Below are positions 9,257 through 17,984 of a stretch of 64,000 bases of DNA, one piece after another. The stretch lies in NCBI RefSeq assembly GCF_000293805.1, contig NZ_AMBZ01000008.1, positions 304,969 to 368,968 on the forward strand, in the 5' to 3' direction. The notes under the pieces are model-generated. The model was not told the DNA's origin. It did not search any database and worked only from the letters and a program-made list of their open reading frames with translations. The position numbers and the translations under genes were made by a program. The stretch's first letter is position 1. Each line of letters starts with the position of its first letter. This DNA is from Paenibacillus alvei DSM 29. Lineage in GTDB: Bacteria; Bacillota; Bacilli; Paenibacillales; Paenibacillaceae.

Positions 9257-10534
9257 TTAACCTTTAACCAATCGTAATATATCATTGTAGGTTACAGCAA
9301 GCATCAATAACATGAGCATTGCAAAGCCTACAAAATGAACCATGCTTTCCCTGCTCGGATCAACAGGCTTGCCTCTAACAGCTTCCAGCCCAAGGAATAC
9401 GAGACGGCTTCCATCCAGCGCAGGAATAGGAAGCAAGTTGAAAATTCCTAAATAAAGGCTCAATATCGCCGTCCATAGCGTAAGCTGTTCGATTCCCTTC
9501 TTCGCAATTTGGCCAGTCACTTCGAACGTACGAACCGGCCCGCCCAAATCATCCAGCTTGAATTGGCCAAAGATAAGCATGCGAAATCCTTCAAAAATCT
9601 TCTCCGTCGTATTCACCATAGAAGTTGAGGCGAACGACATCGTCTCACCGAATGAGGCCGTTCGTGTCGGCAGTACCGGTACAATACCAACCTTCCCGCC
9701 TTCTTGACCTTCCACCTTCTGCGGAGTCAGTATCGTAGTGAAGCGTTCTTCACCGCGTGCAATAAGGAATGTCATCGGCTTGCCTTCGGAGTCAGCAATC
9801 AGCTTAATTAACTTGTCACGATCGCCGCCGATATGCTTGCCGTTTACTTCCTCAATAATGTCTCCCTTTTGCAGTTGAGCTTGTGCTGCTGGAAGCCCTG
9901 GTGTTACATCGCCTATTTTCACAGTTGTGGGGTTTTCTACTGGAACGCCGGATAACGATACGGACACGCCAAATAGAATAAATGCGAGCACAAAGTTCAT
10001 AAAAGGACCTGCAAAAATAGCAAGTGCGCGTTGCCCCACTGTCTTGCTGCCAAACTGCCGATCATGCGGGGCGATTTGAATTTCATCACCCTTCACAATC
10101 ATCTTAGCCTGCGGATGAATGTCGTAAGTTGTGTCTTCCCCTTCAACATCCAAAGTCAGCTTCAATGAATGCTCCAAGTCAATCGATTTCACTTCTCCAC
10201 GAACAACCTGCTTGCGCATATCCAGCTGATCTAGGTACAATTTCGTCACCTTATTGTCGCCTGATATACGTACAGCTATGGTCTGTCCGGGATTAACTTC
10301 GACGATTTCAGGATCTTCTCCGGCCATCCGTACAAAGCCGCCGATCGGCAGAAGCCGAAGTGTATATCTTGTTTCTCCACGTGTATGGGAGAATATTTTC
10401 GGTCCGAATCCAATAGCGAACTCTCTAACGAGAATCCCTGCCCGTTTGGCGAAAATAAAATGTCCCCATTCATGAATCGTTACAATAACGAAAAAGACGA
10501 GCACGGTTAAAAATACGATTTGCACCATCTGCAC
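9257..10534 (-). CDS. rseP: Site-2 intramembrane zinc metalloprotease RseP (RasP)
   Basis: Membrane protease that makes the second cut in regulated intramembrane proteolysis, for example of anti-sigma factors. The catalytic HEWGH motif lies in the first membrane helix (VTIHEWGHFIFAKRAGI), and the second conserved block is near the C terminus (NLLPIPALDGSRLVF). A PDZ domain lies between (GLPAAQAQLQKGDIIEEVNG, about 210-270). The protein has 425 residues, normal for the family. GTG at 10534 lies ten bases after AGGAGG; the ATG at 10528 is an alternative. The 155-base gap upstream, after dxr, may hold a weak promoter. Confidence 0.96.
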   Translation of the reverse strand: MQMVQIVFLTVLVFFVIVTIHEWGHFIFAKRAGILVREFAIGFGPKIFSHTRGETRYTLRLLPIGGFVRMAGEDPEIVEVNPGQTIAVRISGDNKVTKLYLDQLDMRKQVVRGEVKSIDLEHSLKLTLDVEGEDTTYDIHPQAKMIVKGDEIQIAPHDRQFGSKTVGQRALAIFAGPFMNFVLAFILFGVSVSLSGVPVENPTTVKIGDVTPGLPAAQAQLQKGDIIEEVNGKHIGGDRDKLIKLIADSEGKPMTFLIARGEERFTTILTPQKVEGQEGGKVGIVPVLPTRTASFGETMSFASTSMVNTTEKIFEGFRMLIFGQFKLDDLGGPVRTFEVTGQIAKKGIEQLTLWTAILSLYLGIFNLLPIPALDGSRLVFLGLEAVRGKPVDPSRESMVHFVGFAMLMLLMLAVTYNDILRLVKG

Positions 10535-10635
10535 TGCGTAGAATCCTCCTTTTTGTGCGTGTTCACTCCTCCTGACATGTCTCTTGGAATCATGAACGGC
10601 CCCAATAACAATCGGACAGCGGTTTGTCTATATAG

Positions 10636-10663
10636 ATTATCATTATTCTCCAATCCCGCACAA
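10636..10663 (-). promoter_or_regulatory. Possible weak promoter ahead of rseP
   Basis: On the minus strand TTGTGC (10663-10658), a 16-base spacer and GATAAT (10641-10636) lie in the dxr-rseP gap. The match is only moderate, and the gene can also be served by readthrough from dxr. Confidence 0.3.
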
Positions 10664-10689
10664 GAGAATCCGTATCTAGTGAATGGTTG

Positions 10690-11832
10690 TTATAAAATGG
10701 ACAGAGCTTCTGCTCGCGTACGCATGTCCGTCTCTTGGATCGCCTCCAAGGATGGATGCGAAATCGTCTGATGCTTCGTGATGAGCGTGCTCACAATACG
10801 TTCAATATCTAAGAAAGAAATTTCACCGCGAAGGAATCTAGCAACAGCCACTTCGTTGGCCGCATTGAATACGGTGGTAGCCGTGCCCCCTGCCTTACCG
10901 CAATCATAGGCGTATCGAACCATAGGGAAGCGTTCTGTGTCCAGCTCACGGAAATGAAGCTTTGCGATTTCTGCCAAATTCAATGAAGCTGAAGTATTCG
11001 AAAGTCTCTCTGGATAAGCCAATGCATATTGAATAGGTACGCGCATATCAGGTACACCCAATTGCGCAATGATGCTGCCATCCAAATATTCTACAAAGGA
11101 ATGAATAATGCTTTCAGGATGGATAAGTACACGGATTTGCTCGTAAGGCAGATCAAATAGCCAGCGTGCTTCTATTACTTCGAGACCTTTATTAGCCATC
11201 GTTGCAGAATCAATAGTTACCTTTGCTCCCATTGACCAGTTCGGATGCTTGAGTGCATCCTCAACCGTAACATTTTCCAGTTCATCTCTCGTACGATCCC
11301 GGAAGCTGCCGCCAGATGCCGTGAGTGTAATTGTCCGCACCCCACGCATCGGTTCCCCGTTTAAACACTGAAAGATAGCAGAGTGCTCACTGTCTACCGG
11401 CATCAGCGCAACACCTTTTGCCCGTGCTCGTTCCGTAACCAGGTGTCCCGCTGTTACTAACGTTTCCTTATTCGCAATTGCTATTGTCTTCCCTTCGTCA
11501 ATCGCTGCAAGTGTCGACTTCAAGCCGATACTTCCAACAACAGCTGTAACGACGGTGTCCGCCTCGCTGCCAGCAGCCACTTCAACCAACCCATCTTCTC
11601 CATAATACAGTTCAACACCCTGTGGCAGTCGTTCCCGCAGGCGATCAGCCGCAGCCTTGTCTTGAACCGATACTTTGCTAGGCTTGAACTCATGAATCTG
11701 CTCAAGCAGCAATGATGTATTGTTCCCAGCTGCTAATGCTTCTACCTTAAACTGCTCAGGATGCTGTCTGACGATGTCGAGTGTCTGTGTCCCGATTGAG
11801 CCGGTTGACCCTAGTATAGAGATCCTCTTCAT
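10690..11832 (-). CDS. dxr: 1-deoxy-D-xylulose-5-phosphate reductoisomerase
   Basis: Second enzyme of the MEP isoprenoid pathway: NADPH-dependent conversion of DXP to MEP, cytoplasmic. The protein has 380 residues. It opens with the nucleotide-binding motif ILGSTGSIGTQTLD. Active-site blocks are visible: NKETLVTAG, MPVDSEHSAIFQCL, LTASGGSFRDR, the flexible-loop/metal region (HPNWSMGAKVTIDSATMANK) and HPESIIHSFVEY. The start ATG at 11832 follows GAGGTGAGGCC. It lies between cdsA and rseP as in B. subtilis. With uppS and cdsA it links isoprenoid supply to undecaprenyl carrier and phospholipid synthesis in one operon. Confidence 0.97.
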   Translation of the reverse strand: MKRISILGSTGSIGTQTLDIVRQHPEQFKVEALAAGNNTSLLLEQIHEFKPSKVSVQDKAAADRLRERLPQGVELYYGEDGLVEVAAGSEADTVVTAVVGSIGLKSTLAAIDEGKTIAIANKETLVTAGHLVTERARAKGVALMPVDSEHSAIFQCLNGEPMRGVRTITLTASGGSFRDRTRDELENVTVEDALKHPNWSMGAKVTIDSATMANKGLEVIEARWLFDLPYEQIRVLIHPESIIHSFVEYLDGSIIAQLGVPDMRVPIQYALAYPERLSNTSASLNLAEIAKLHFRELDTERFPMVRYAYDCGKAGGTATTVFNAANEVAVARFLRGEISFLDIERIVSTLITKHQTISHPSLEAIQETDMRTRAEALSIL

Positions 11833-11911
11833 GGCCTCACCTCTTCACCCTATTCATAACTATATCTATTACATGATAACGTCATCGCTGCTCTTGTCGA
11901 CAACGTTCGAT

Positions 11912-12712
11912 TTACAACGTTAATAGTCCGATCAGATGAACGAACGGGAACACGACCAACCAGCTGTCGCAACGATCTAGAACACCACCATGGCCTGGAA
12001 GCAATGTACCCGAATCCTTCACACCTCGAACCCGCTTATAGGCCGATTGGATCAAATCACCGAACTGACCGACAACGGCAGACGATAACCCAATGCCTAG
12101 CGCAAGCGGCAAGCTAACAATATCAGGTCGACCAATAGCAAATAATAGAGCGACTACAATCGACGTCAGAACTCCACCAATTGCCCCTTCTATCGTCTTG
12201 TTCGGACTGATAGACGGCCAAAGCTTATGATTGCCGATCGCACGGCCAATGAAATACGCACCGATGTCTGACGACCAAATGACTGCAAACAACATGAGCG
12301 TCCAAAATAAACCATCAATCCCCATTGATGTGCGTGTCAGCATCATGTATTTAAAACCAATTCCAATATAAAACGCCCCTAGCCACAACTGTGACACTGC
12401 CTCAATCGACACTTTATTTTTGGATAATACCGTCATGCCAAGCATCAGCAGCATGCTGATCCACACGACTGCTTCTAACGGTACATCCCACCCTATTGAC
12501 CAGCTTGTCCAAGGAATCGCAATTAAGGCCATCGTTGCATACCCAATCAACGACGCCAAATCGAACGGAGATACATGATGCATACGTGCAAATTCATAAT
12601 AGCCCACAAAGGCAAGTGCGAGGAGCAGCAGCTCATACGGCAGACCGCCAATGATGCATAATGCGCCGAACAATAGTCCTGCTATAAGCCCTGTAACGAT
12701 GCGCTGTTTCAT
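11912..12712 (-). CDS. cdsA: Phosphatidate cytidylyltransferase (CDP-diglyceride synthase)
   Basis: Makes CDP-diacylglycerol from phosphatidic acid and CTP, the branch-point precursor of the phospholipids; an integral membrane enzyme. The protein has 266 residues with about eight hydrophobic segments. The family signature is at the C-terminal end: SAYKRVRGVKDSGTLLPGHG followed by GVLDRCDS. The SDIGAYFIGRAIGNHK and SPNKTIEGAIGG blocks are also conserved. Only 18 bases separate it from uppS, and 79 bases separate it from dxr downstream. The gene is intact. Confidence 0.96.
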   Translation of the reverse strand: MKQRIVTGLIAGLLFGALCIIGGLPYELLLLALAFVGYYEFARMHHVSPFDLASLIGYATMALIAIPWTSWSIGWDVPLEAVVWISMLLMLGMTVLSKNKVSIEAVSQLWLGAFYIGIGFKYMMLTRTSMGIDGLFWTLMLFAVIWSSDIGAYFIGRAIGNHKLWPSISPNKTIEGAIGGVLTSIVVALLFAIGRPDIVSLPLALGIGLSSAVVGQFGDLIQSAYKRVRGVKDSGTLLPGHGGVLDRCDSWLVVFPFVHLIGLLTL

Positions 12713-12730
12713 ATAGACTGTTCCTCCAAC

Positions 12731-13498
12731 CTATTGTAATCCACCATATCTGCGCGTTCTGCGCTGATACTCCATAACGGCCTCCATCAGATGTCGCTCA
12801 GTGAACTCTGGCCAGTAATCATTGGTGAACCACAATTCGCTGTACGCGATTTGCCAGAGCATGAAGTTGCTCAGTCGCATTTCCCCGCTAGTTCGAATGA
12901 GCAAATCAGGATCAGGCAAGCTGCTTGACAAAAGATGATCATGAATCAGGCCCTCATCAATGGAGTCGACTGCAATCTCACCTGACTGTGCTTTGCGTAC
13001 AATTTCACGAACACCTTCCACGATTTCACGCTGACTACCATAATTCAAAGCGAAATTCAAAATAAGTCCTGTATTATGCTTCGTTTTTTCAATGGCTTCC
13101 TCAAGCGCTTGTTTCGTATGTTCAGGCAAACGGTCACGGTACCCCATCATTCGCACTTGGACATTTTTCTCAATCAATTCATCGAGTTCGATCGCCAAAA
13201 ATTCCTGTGGCAATTTCATGAGAAAATCGACTTCTTCTTGCGGGCGCTTCCAGTTTTCGGTCGAAAAAGCGTACATCGTAAGCACTTTTACGCCCAAATC
13301 ATTCGCTGCGATGGTTACGCGCTTAACGGCTTTCATTCCTGAATGGTGGCCAGCAATGCGCGGCAAGCCCCGTTTTTTAGCCCAGCGGCCGTTGCCGTCC
13401 ATAATAATCGCCACATGCTGTGGGATATTATCTGGCATCAGTTCCAGCTGGTTGTGGCTTCCTCGCTGCTGTAACCACGCTTGGAATCGCTTAATCAT
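12731..13498 (-). CDS. uppS: Undecaprenyl (isoprenyl) diphosphate synthase
   Basis: cis-prenyltransferase that elongates farnesyl diphosphate to undecaprenyl diphosphate, the lipid carrier for cell-wall building. Conserved regions are HVAIIMDGNGRWAKKRGLPR (catalytic Asp and Arg), AFSTENWKRP, LNFALNYGSQREI, PDPDLLIRTSGEMRLSNFML and the final ELWFTNDYWPEF. The open frame starts at 13627, but those codons cover a terminator. ATG at 13498 (MIKRFQAWLQQRG) has the site GGAGGAGACC and gives 255 residues, the family's size. It follows frr and precedes cdsA. Confidence 0.96.
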   Translation of the reverse strand: MIKRFQAWLQQRGSHNQLELMPDNIPQHVAIIMDGNGRWAKKRGLPRIAGHHSGMKAVKRVTIAANDLGVKVLTMYAFSTENWKRPQEEVDFLMKLPQEFLAIELDELIEKNVQVRMMGYRDRLPEHTKQALEEAIEKTKHNTGLILNFALNYGSQREIVEGVREIVRKAQSGEIAVDSIDEGLIHDHLLSSSLPDPDLLIRTSGEMRLSNFMLWQIAYSELWFTNDYWPEFTERHLMEAVMEYQRRTRRYGGLQ

Positions 13499-13522
13499 TC
13501 GGTCTCCTCCAACCCGGTGATG

Positions 13523-13556
13523 AAAAAAAGACAATAAACCCCACCGTTCGGAGGGG
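13523..13556 (-). terminator. Intrinsic terminator/attenuator between frr and uppS
   Basis: The minus-strand RNA forms CCCCTCCG-AA-CGGTGGGG followed by TTTATTGTCTTTTTTT. It ends about 25 bases before the uppS start. With no room for a promoter after it, expression of uppS and later genes should depend on partial readthrough or on an undetected promoter overlapping the hairpin. Confidence 0.7.
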
Positions 13557-13595
13557 CATGAAGAACAAAAAGAATAGGTTCTATTCGTCTTACTT

Positions 13596-14149
13596 TTATA
13601 CTTCCATAATTTCTTTTTCTTTAACAACTAATACTTTATCCACTTCAGCGATGAATTTGTCAGTCGTCTTCTGAATATCTTCTTGATGACGACGAGACTC
13701 ATCCTCTGAAATGTCTGTTTTCTCAAGCTTCTTGATGTCATCATTCGCATCACGACGAATGTTGCGGATTGCTACCTTCGCTTCTTCACCGAACTTCTTC
13801 GTGTGCTTGACAAGCTCTGCACGACGCTCTTCTGTTAACGGCGGAATCGATAGGCGGATCAACGAACCGTCATTTGCTGGTGTCAATCCAAGATCCGACT
13901 TCAAAATCGCGCGTTCAATATCAGCCAAAGAGGATTTGTCCCAAGGCTGAATCATGAGCGTACGCGGATCTGGCGTGCTGATGTTCGCCAATTGGTTAAC
14001 TGGCGTCATCGCGCCATAGTATTCTACTTGAACACGATCAAGCAATGCAGGTGTTGCGCGTCCAGCGCGCAATGTTGCCAGTTCCCGTTTCAAAGCGGCA
14101 ATCGCTTTTTCCATGCGTTCTTCTGCGTTTTTCTTTACTGCTTGTGGCA

Positions 14150-14150
<1 letters not shown>
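13596..14150 (-). CDS. frr: Ribosome recycling factor
   Basis: RRF splits post-termination ribosomes together with EF-G. The protein has 184 residues and shows the whole three-helix-bundle/beta domain pattern: [60 protein letters not shown] and [18 protein letters not shown]. The start is GTG at 14150, overlapping the pyrH stop by one base (TAGTG), with GGGAG inside the end of pyrH, so translation is coupled. An intrinsic terminator follows the gene. Confidence 0.97.
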
Positions 14151-14908
<758 letters not shown>

Positions 14909-14910
14909 CT

Positions 14911-14936
14911 AAAAAAGAAGGAACACGATGTGTTCC
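14911..14936 (-). terminator. Terminator between tsf and pyrH
   Basis: GGAACAC-ATC-GTGTTCC followed by TTCTTTTTT on the minus strand. It has a seven-bp stem with a three-base loop, so it is probably a partial terminator that sets the level of pyrH relative to tsf. Confidence 0.7.
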
Positions 14937-15003
14937 AACTTTTAAGCGCGTCTGTTGATTACGTAGTAGCCGCGTTCGTATGTCCTCTTTTCAAATGAAA
15001 AGA

Positions 15004-15657
15004 TTACTTCATGTTCGCTTGAGCCATAACTTCTTCAACAAAATTATCTTCTTTTTTCTCCAAGCCTTCACCAAGCTCGAAACGAGCGAAGCGACGGATA
15101 GAAATGTTTTCACCGATTGTTGCGATTTTCTCTTTCAGCAACGTTTCGATTGTTTTGTCTGGGTCTTTAATGAAGGATTGCTCCATCAAGCAGTACTCTT
15201 CATAATATTTACCGATGCGGCCTTCAACCATTTTTTCAACGATTTTTTCAGGCTTGCCTTCGTTCAATGCTTGTGCTTTCAAGATTTCTTTTTCTTTTTC
15301 GATTTCCTCTTGTGACACTTCTTCGCGACGAACATATTTTGGAGCTGTCGCTGCGATTTGCATAGCTACATCACGAGCGAATTCTTTGAAGTTGTCAGTC
15401 TTTGCTACGAAGTCAGTTTCGCAGTTGATTTCAACCAATACGCCAATGCGTCCGCCAGCGTGGATGTAAGACTCAACCACACCTTCTGTAGCGATACGAT
15501 CGGATTTCTTAGCCGCTGCTGCAAGACCTTTCTCACGAAGCAATTCAGCTGCTTTCGTCAAATCGCCGTTAGCCTCTTCCAATGCCTTTTTGCAATCCAG
15601 CATACCTGCGCCTGTTTTTTCGCGCAATTCTTTTACTGCACTCGCATTTACTGCCAT
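15004..15657 (-). CDS. tsf: Elongation factor Ts (short form)
   Basis: Nucleotide exchange factor that reloads EF-Tu with GTP. The N-terminal UBA-like domain ([20 protein letters not shown]) is complete. It is followed by the TDFV-containing exchange core ([21 protein letters not shown]), then [18 protein letters not shown] and the final [20 protein letters not shown]. At 217 residues it lacks much of the second core repeat present in the 293-residue B. subtilis protein; short EF-Ts forms are known in Paenibacillaceae and several other lineages. The start ATG at 15657 follows GGAGGG. The gene is transcribed after rpsB through an attenuator. Confidence 0.96.
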   Translation of the reverse strand: MAVNASAVKELREKTGAGMLDCKKALEEANGDLTKAAELLREKGLAAAAKKSDRIATEGVVESYIHAGGRIGVLVEINCETDFVAKTDNFKEFARDVAMQIAATAPKYVRREEVSQEEIEKEKEILKAQALNEGKPEKIVEKMVEGRIGKYYEEYCLMEQSFIKDPDKTIETLLKEKIATIGENISIRRFARFELGEGLEKKEDNFVEEVMAQANMK

Positions 15658-15732
15658 CTCGTATTTCCCTCCATCAATAAATTGGTACCGACGTATTATG
15701 TACGATTAACGGCACCGAACGTTATACAGCTT

Positions 15733-15777
15733 AAAAAAAGGGCGGCGAGAGGTGAACCACCTGCCAACCACCCTTTT
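15733..15777 (-). terminator. Attenuator/terminator between rpsB and tsf
   Basis: On the minus strand AAAAGGGTGG pairs with CCGCCCTTTT around an internal AGGTG/CACCT hairpin and runs into a stretch of seven T. It probably lowers tsf expression relative to rpsB. Confidence 0.75.
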
Positions 15778-15801
15778 GTTCATCTAATTAGTATTCCAAA
15801 C

Positions 15802-16500
15802 TTACGCTGTTGTTTCTTCGCCTTGATGTGCTTCAACAATTGCATCAGCCATCTTGGAAGTCAACAATTTAACTGCACGGATTGCATCGTCGTTACCAGG
15901 GATAACGTAGTCGATTTCGTCCGGATCACAGTTTGTATCAACGATACCTACGATTGGGATACCCAGTTTACGAGCTTCCGCAACAGCGATGCGCTCTTTG
16001 CGTGGATCGATAACGAACAACGCGCTAGGCAAACCTTTCATATTTTTAATACCGCCCAAGAACTTCTCGAGACGATCTTTTTCCTTGCGAAGTATGATAA
16101 CTTCTTTTTTAGGAAGAACTTCGAATGTTCCGTCTTCTTCCATCGTTTCGAGTTGCTTCAAGCGATCGATACGTTTTTGGATCGTTTCGAAGTTTGTAAG
16201 CGTACCACCCAACCAACGTTGGTTGATGTAGTACATGCCGCAACGCTCAGCTTCTTCCTTAACGGAATCTTGAGCTTGCTTTTTCGTACCTACGAACAAG
16301 ATTGTTCCATTTTCTTCGCCGACGGATTTTACAAAGTTGTAAGCTTCCTCGACCTTTTTCACTGTCTTTTGCAAGTCAATGATGTAAATACCGTTACGTT
16401 CTGTGAAGATATATCTGTCCATCTTCGGATTCCAACGACGTGTTTGGTGACCGAAGTGTACCCCAGCTTCCAAAAGCTGTTTCATGGAGATAACTGCCAT
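15802..16500 (-). CDS. rpsB: 30S ribosomal protein S2
   Basis: Small-subunit ribosomal protein. It has 232 residues from ATG at 16500 ([20 protein letters not shown]), which is ten bases after AGGAGG. An upstream in-frame GTG at 16506 is only four bases from the site, so ATG is preferred. Conserved blocks are [55 protein letters not shown] and [21 protein letters not shown] strong promoter and a leader of about 120 bases precede it. It starts the rpsB-tsf-pyrH-frr series after the fla/che operon, as in B. subtilis. Confidence 0.98.
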   Translation of the reverse strand: MAVISMKQLLEAGVHFGHQTRRWNPKMDRYIFTERNGIYIIDLQKTVKKVEEAYNFVKSVGEENGTILFVGTKKQAQDSVKEEAERCGMYYINQRWLGGTLTNFETIQKRIDRLKQLETMEEDGTFEVLPKKEVIILRKEKDRLEKFLGGIKNMKGLPSALFVIDPRKERIAVAEARKLGIPIVGIVDTNCDPDEIDYVIPGNDDAIRAVKLLTSKMADAIVEAHQGEETTA

Positions 16501-16631
16501 CTTCACTACACCTCCTAATATGGTTATTTATCCTCCGCCAGTATCCTCTTTCGATGAGACTTCCCGCAGTTGTCCCGACAAAAAGCACCCTCACTGAAAT
16601 ACACTGACGTGTGTTCTTAACACCGTCATTT

Positions 16632-16660
16632 AATATACCATAACGCCTACCCAGTTGCAA
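16632..16660 (-). promoter_or_regulatory. Sigma-A promoter of rpsB-tsf
   Basis: TTGCAA (16660-16655), a 17-base spacer and TATATT (16637-16632) on the minus strand, about 130 bases before rpsB. It lies right after the last gene of the fla/che operon. No terminator is seen between them, so flagellar transcripts may read into rpsB. The leader has small inverted repeats (GTGTT/AACAC, TGTC/GACA), which I do not assign to a known class. Confidence 0.75.
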
Positions 16661-16691
16661 CCACTTTATCCATTGTTCTGCCTATGCGCAT

Positions 16692-16880
16692 CTACTTCGT
16701 TTTTGGGTTCGTAGATTGAAGAGGAACAAGCTTATATCCTGCTTGCTCTGCAGCACGCTGCAGCTCCGTATCGGATATCGGCTCCATTGTCCGCTGACCG
16801 ATCATACACAACTGAAGCAGAAGTCCTCCGAGAACAATCCCAGCTCCAAGTCCGATAAGAAAGCGTCGATCCTTAATCAT
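16692..16880 (-). CDS. Small membrane protein of unknown function
   Basis: A 62-residue protein: basic start MIKDRRF, one hydrophobic helix LIGLGAGIVLGGLLLQLCMI, then a short soluble tail SDTELQRAAEQAGYKLVPLQ. The tail resembles the small region that binds or dimerises near the membrane in other bacterial one-helix proteins, but I recognise no family. The start ATG at 16880 overlaps the previous gene by 8 bases and has GGAGGGATCTC upstream, so it is translated together with it. It is the last gene of the fla/che operon before the rpsB promoter. Confidence 0.7.
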   Translation of the reverse strand: MIKDRRFLIGLGAGIVLGGLLLQLCMIGQRTMEPISDTELQRAAEQAGYKLVPLQSTNPKTK

Positions 16881-17529
16881 GAGATCCCTCCTGCTGACCC
16901 AATCGGATAATAAGCTGAAGTTCGCCGATAGGCATTCCCACTTTCTCCGCTATAGCCTGCTCTGACCAACCGTTTTGGATAAGCTTGAATATTTCTGCAT
17001 ACCGCTTCTGAATTTGAGGATTAGTTTGCGTTGCAGGCTCTATTTCATCAACTGCATGACTCTCTTCTATTTTATTAGCTTCAAGTAAATCTGGGGCAGC
17101 AGCAGATATCCAATTTGAATCAATAGCTGATTGTTCAGTCTCATCTTCCGCATGAATACCTTCAACCGGTTGCTGCTTGCTGTTATCATCCACCAGAACA
17201 ATACCGCTGCTCTTTGCAACTGAGGATGCTCGTATAGATAAGTCCGCAGCGTGCTGAAAGTTGTTCCACCTGGTGTTCGACTCCTGCTCAAGCTTGTCCA
17301 ATCGCTTGCGCAGCGCTTCATCTCGATATTCTCCCTCTTGCTTCATTCGCTCGATTACCGTCAGGAGCTTATCATTTTCTGTTTCCAGCTCAGTCATATA
17401 ATGTTCAAGTGTCTCTTCCATATTACGGCGCATCTCTGTGCTATCCGTTATCTGCTGTGTTCGAGGACGGAGCATGCCAATGGCAACAATGACACCACCT
17501 AATAGTACAATATAAATCCAGGGCTCCAT
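16873..17529 (-). CDS. SwrB-like membrane-anchored coiled-coil protein (DUF6115-like)
   Basis: It has 218 residues: an N-terminal membrane helix (EPWIYIVLLGGVIVAIGML), a coiled coil (about 25-85, EETLEHYMTELETENDKLLT), an acidic variable linker, and a C-terminal helix-turn-helix-like motif (RYAEIFKLIQNGWSEQAIAE, then KVGMPIGELQLIIRLGQQ). The same design and the same position, between sigD and rpsB, are found for B. subtilis SwrB (YlxL), which promotes flagellar basal body maturation and swarming. Sequence identity to SwrB cannot be checked here, so the name is by architecture and location. The start ATG at 17529 has AAGGAGGTG upstream. Confidence 0.6.
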   Translation of the reverse strand: MEPWIYIVLLGGVIVAIGMLRPRTQQITDSTEMRRNMEETLEHYMTELETENDKLLTVIERMKQEGEYRDEALRKRLDKLEQESNTRWNNFQHAADLSIRASSVAKSSGIVLVDDNSKQQPVEGIHAEDETEQSAIDSNWISAAAPDLLEANKIEESHAVDEIEPATQTNPQIQKRYAEIFKLIQNGWSEQAIAEKVGMPIGELQLIIRLGQQEGSHD

Positions 17530-17610
17530 ATGAGCACCTCCTTATGTCGTCACGCATCCTAAATGCAAGCGCCGCGATCCACACATAATGCGGGAACCCG
17601 GCGCCACCAT

Positions 17611-17943
17611 TTAACACATGAAATCAATATGTTTACCTTTGAAGGGATGTTGGGCCGGAACCGATGCTTGCCCAGCTTCATCTTGATTGTGCTCCGATTG
17701 ATTGTTATCGCTTCCATCTCGATCTGCATGGTTCTCACCTTCATGCTGTTGATTGCGAATTCGAGCATCCTGTGATGATTCGACCTGTTCATTTCGCTCT
17801 CGTGACTTTGCCATCAACTTTTGCGCTTGCGTATTTAATATTGCTTGTTCCGTTGATGGGCGCTGCTGCTGTTGATGCTGCACAGTCGATGTTTCCTGCG
17901 TTCGCGGCAGCGCGATTTGCATTTCTACAGGCTTCATATTCAT
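17611..17943 (-). CDS. Hypothetical hydrophilic protein of the fla/che operon
   Basis: It has 110 residues, no membrane segment, and a strongly biased composition rich in Q, E, N, H and R (HQQQQRPSTEQAIL; NHADRDGSDNNQSEHNQ). The only sharper element is the C terminus, HPFKGKHIDFMC. ATG at 17943 follows GGGGTG by five bases. It lies between the FapA-like gene and the SwrB-like gene. I do not recognise a family. The composition suggests an intrinsically disordered protein, and a role in motility is inferred only from its place. Confidence 0.65.
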   Translation of the reverse strand: MNMKPVEMQIALPRTQETSTVQHQQQQRPSTEQAILNTQAQKLMAKSRERNEQVESSQDARIRNQQHEGENHADRDGSDNNQSEHNQDEAGQASVPAQHPFKGKHIDFMC

Positions 17944-17984
17944 CAAATCACCCCGATTAGGCTAGTAACCCTCCACACGATCGA

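Noticed and set aside
15358..16518. Long open frame (386 codons) on the plus strand opposite tsf and rpsB
   Set aside because: It lies antisense to two well-conserved genes and its product is biased in Phe, Cys and His as expected for the complement of conserved codons; no ribosome site or family.
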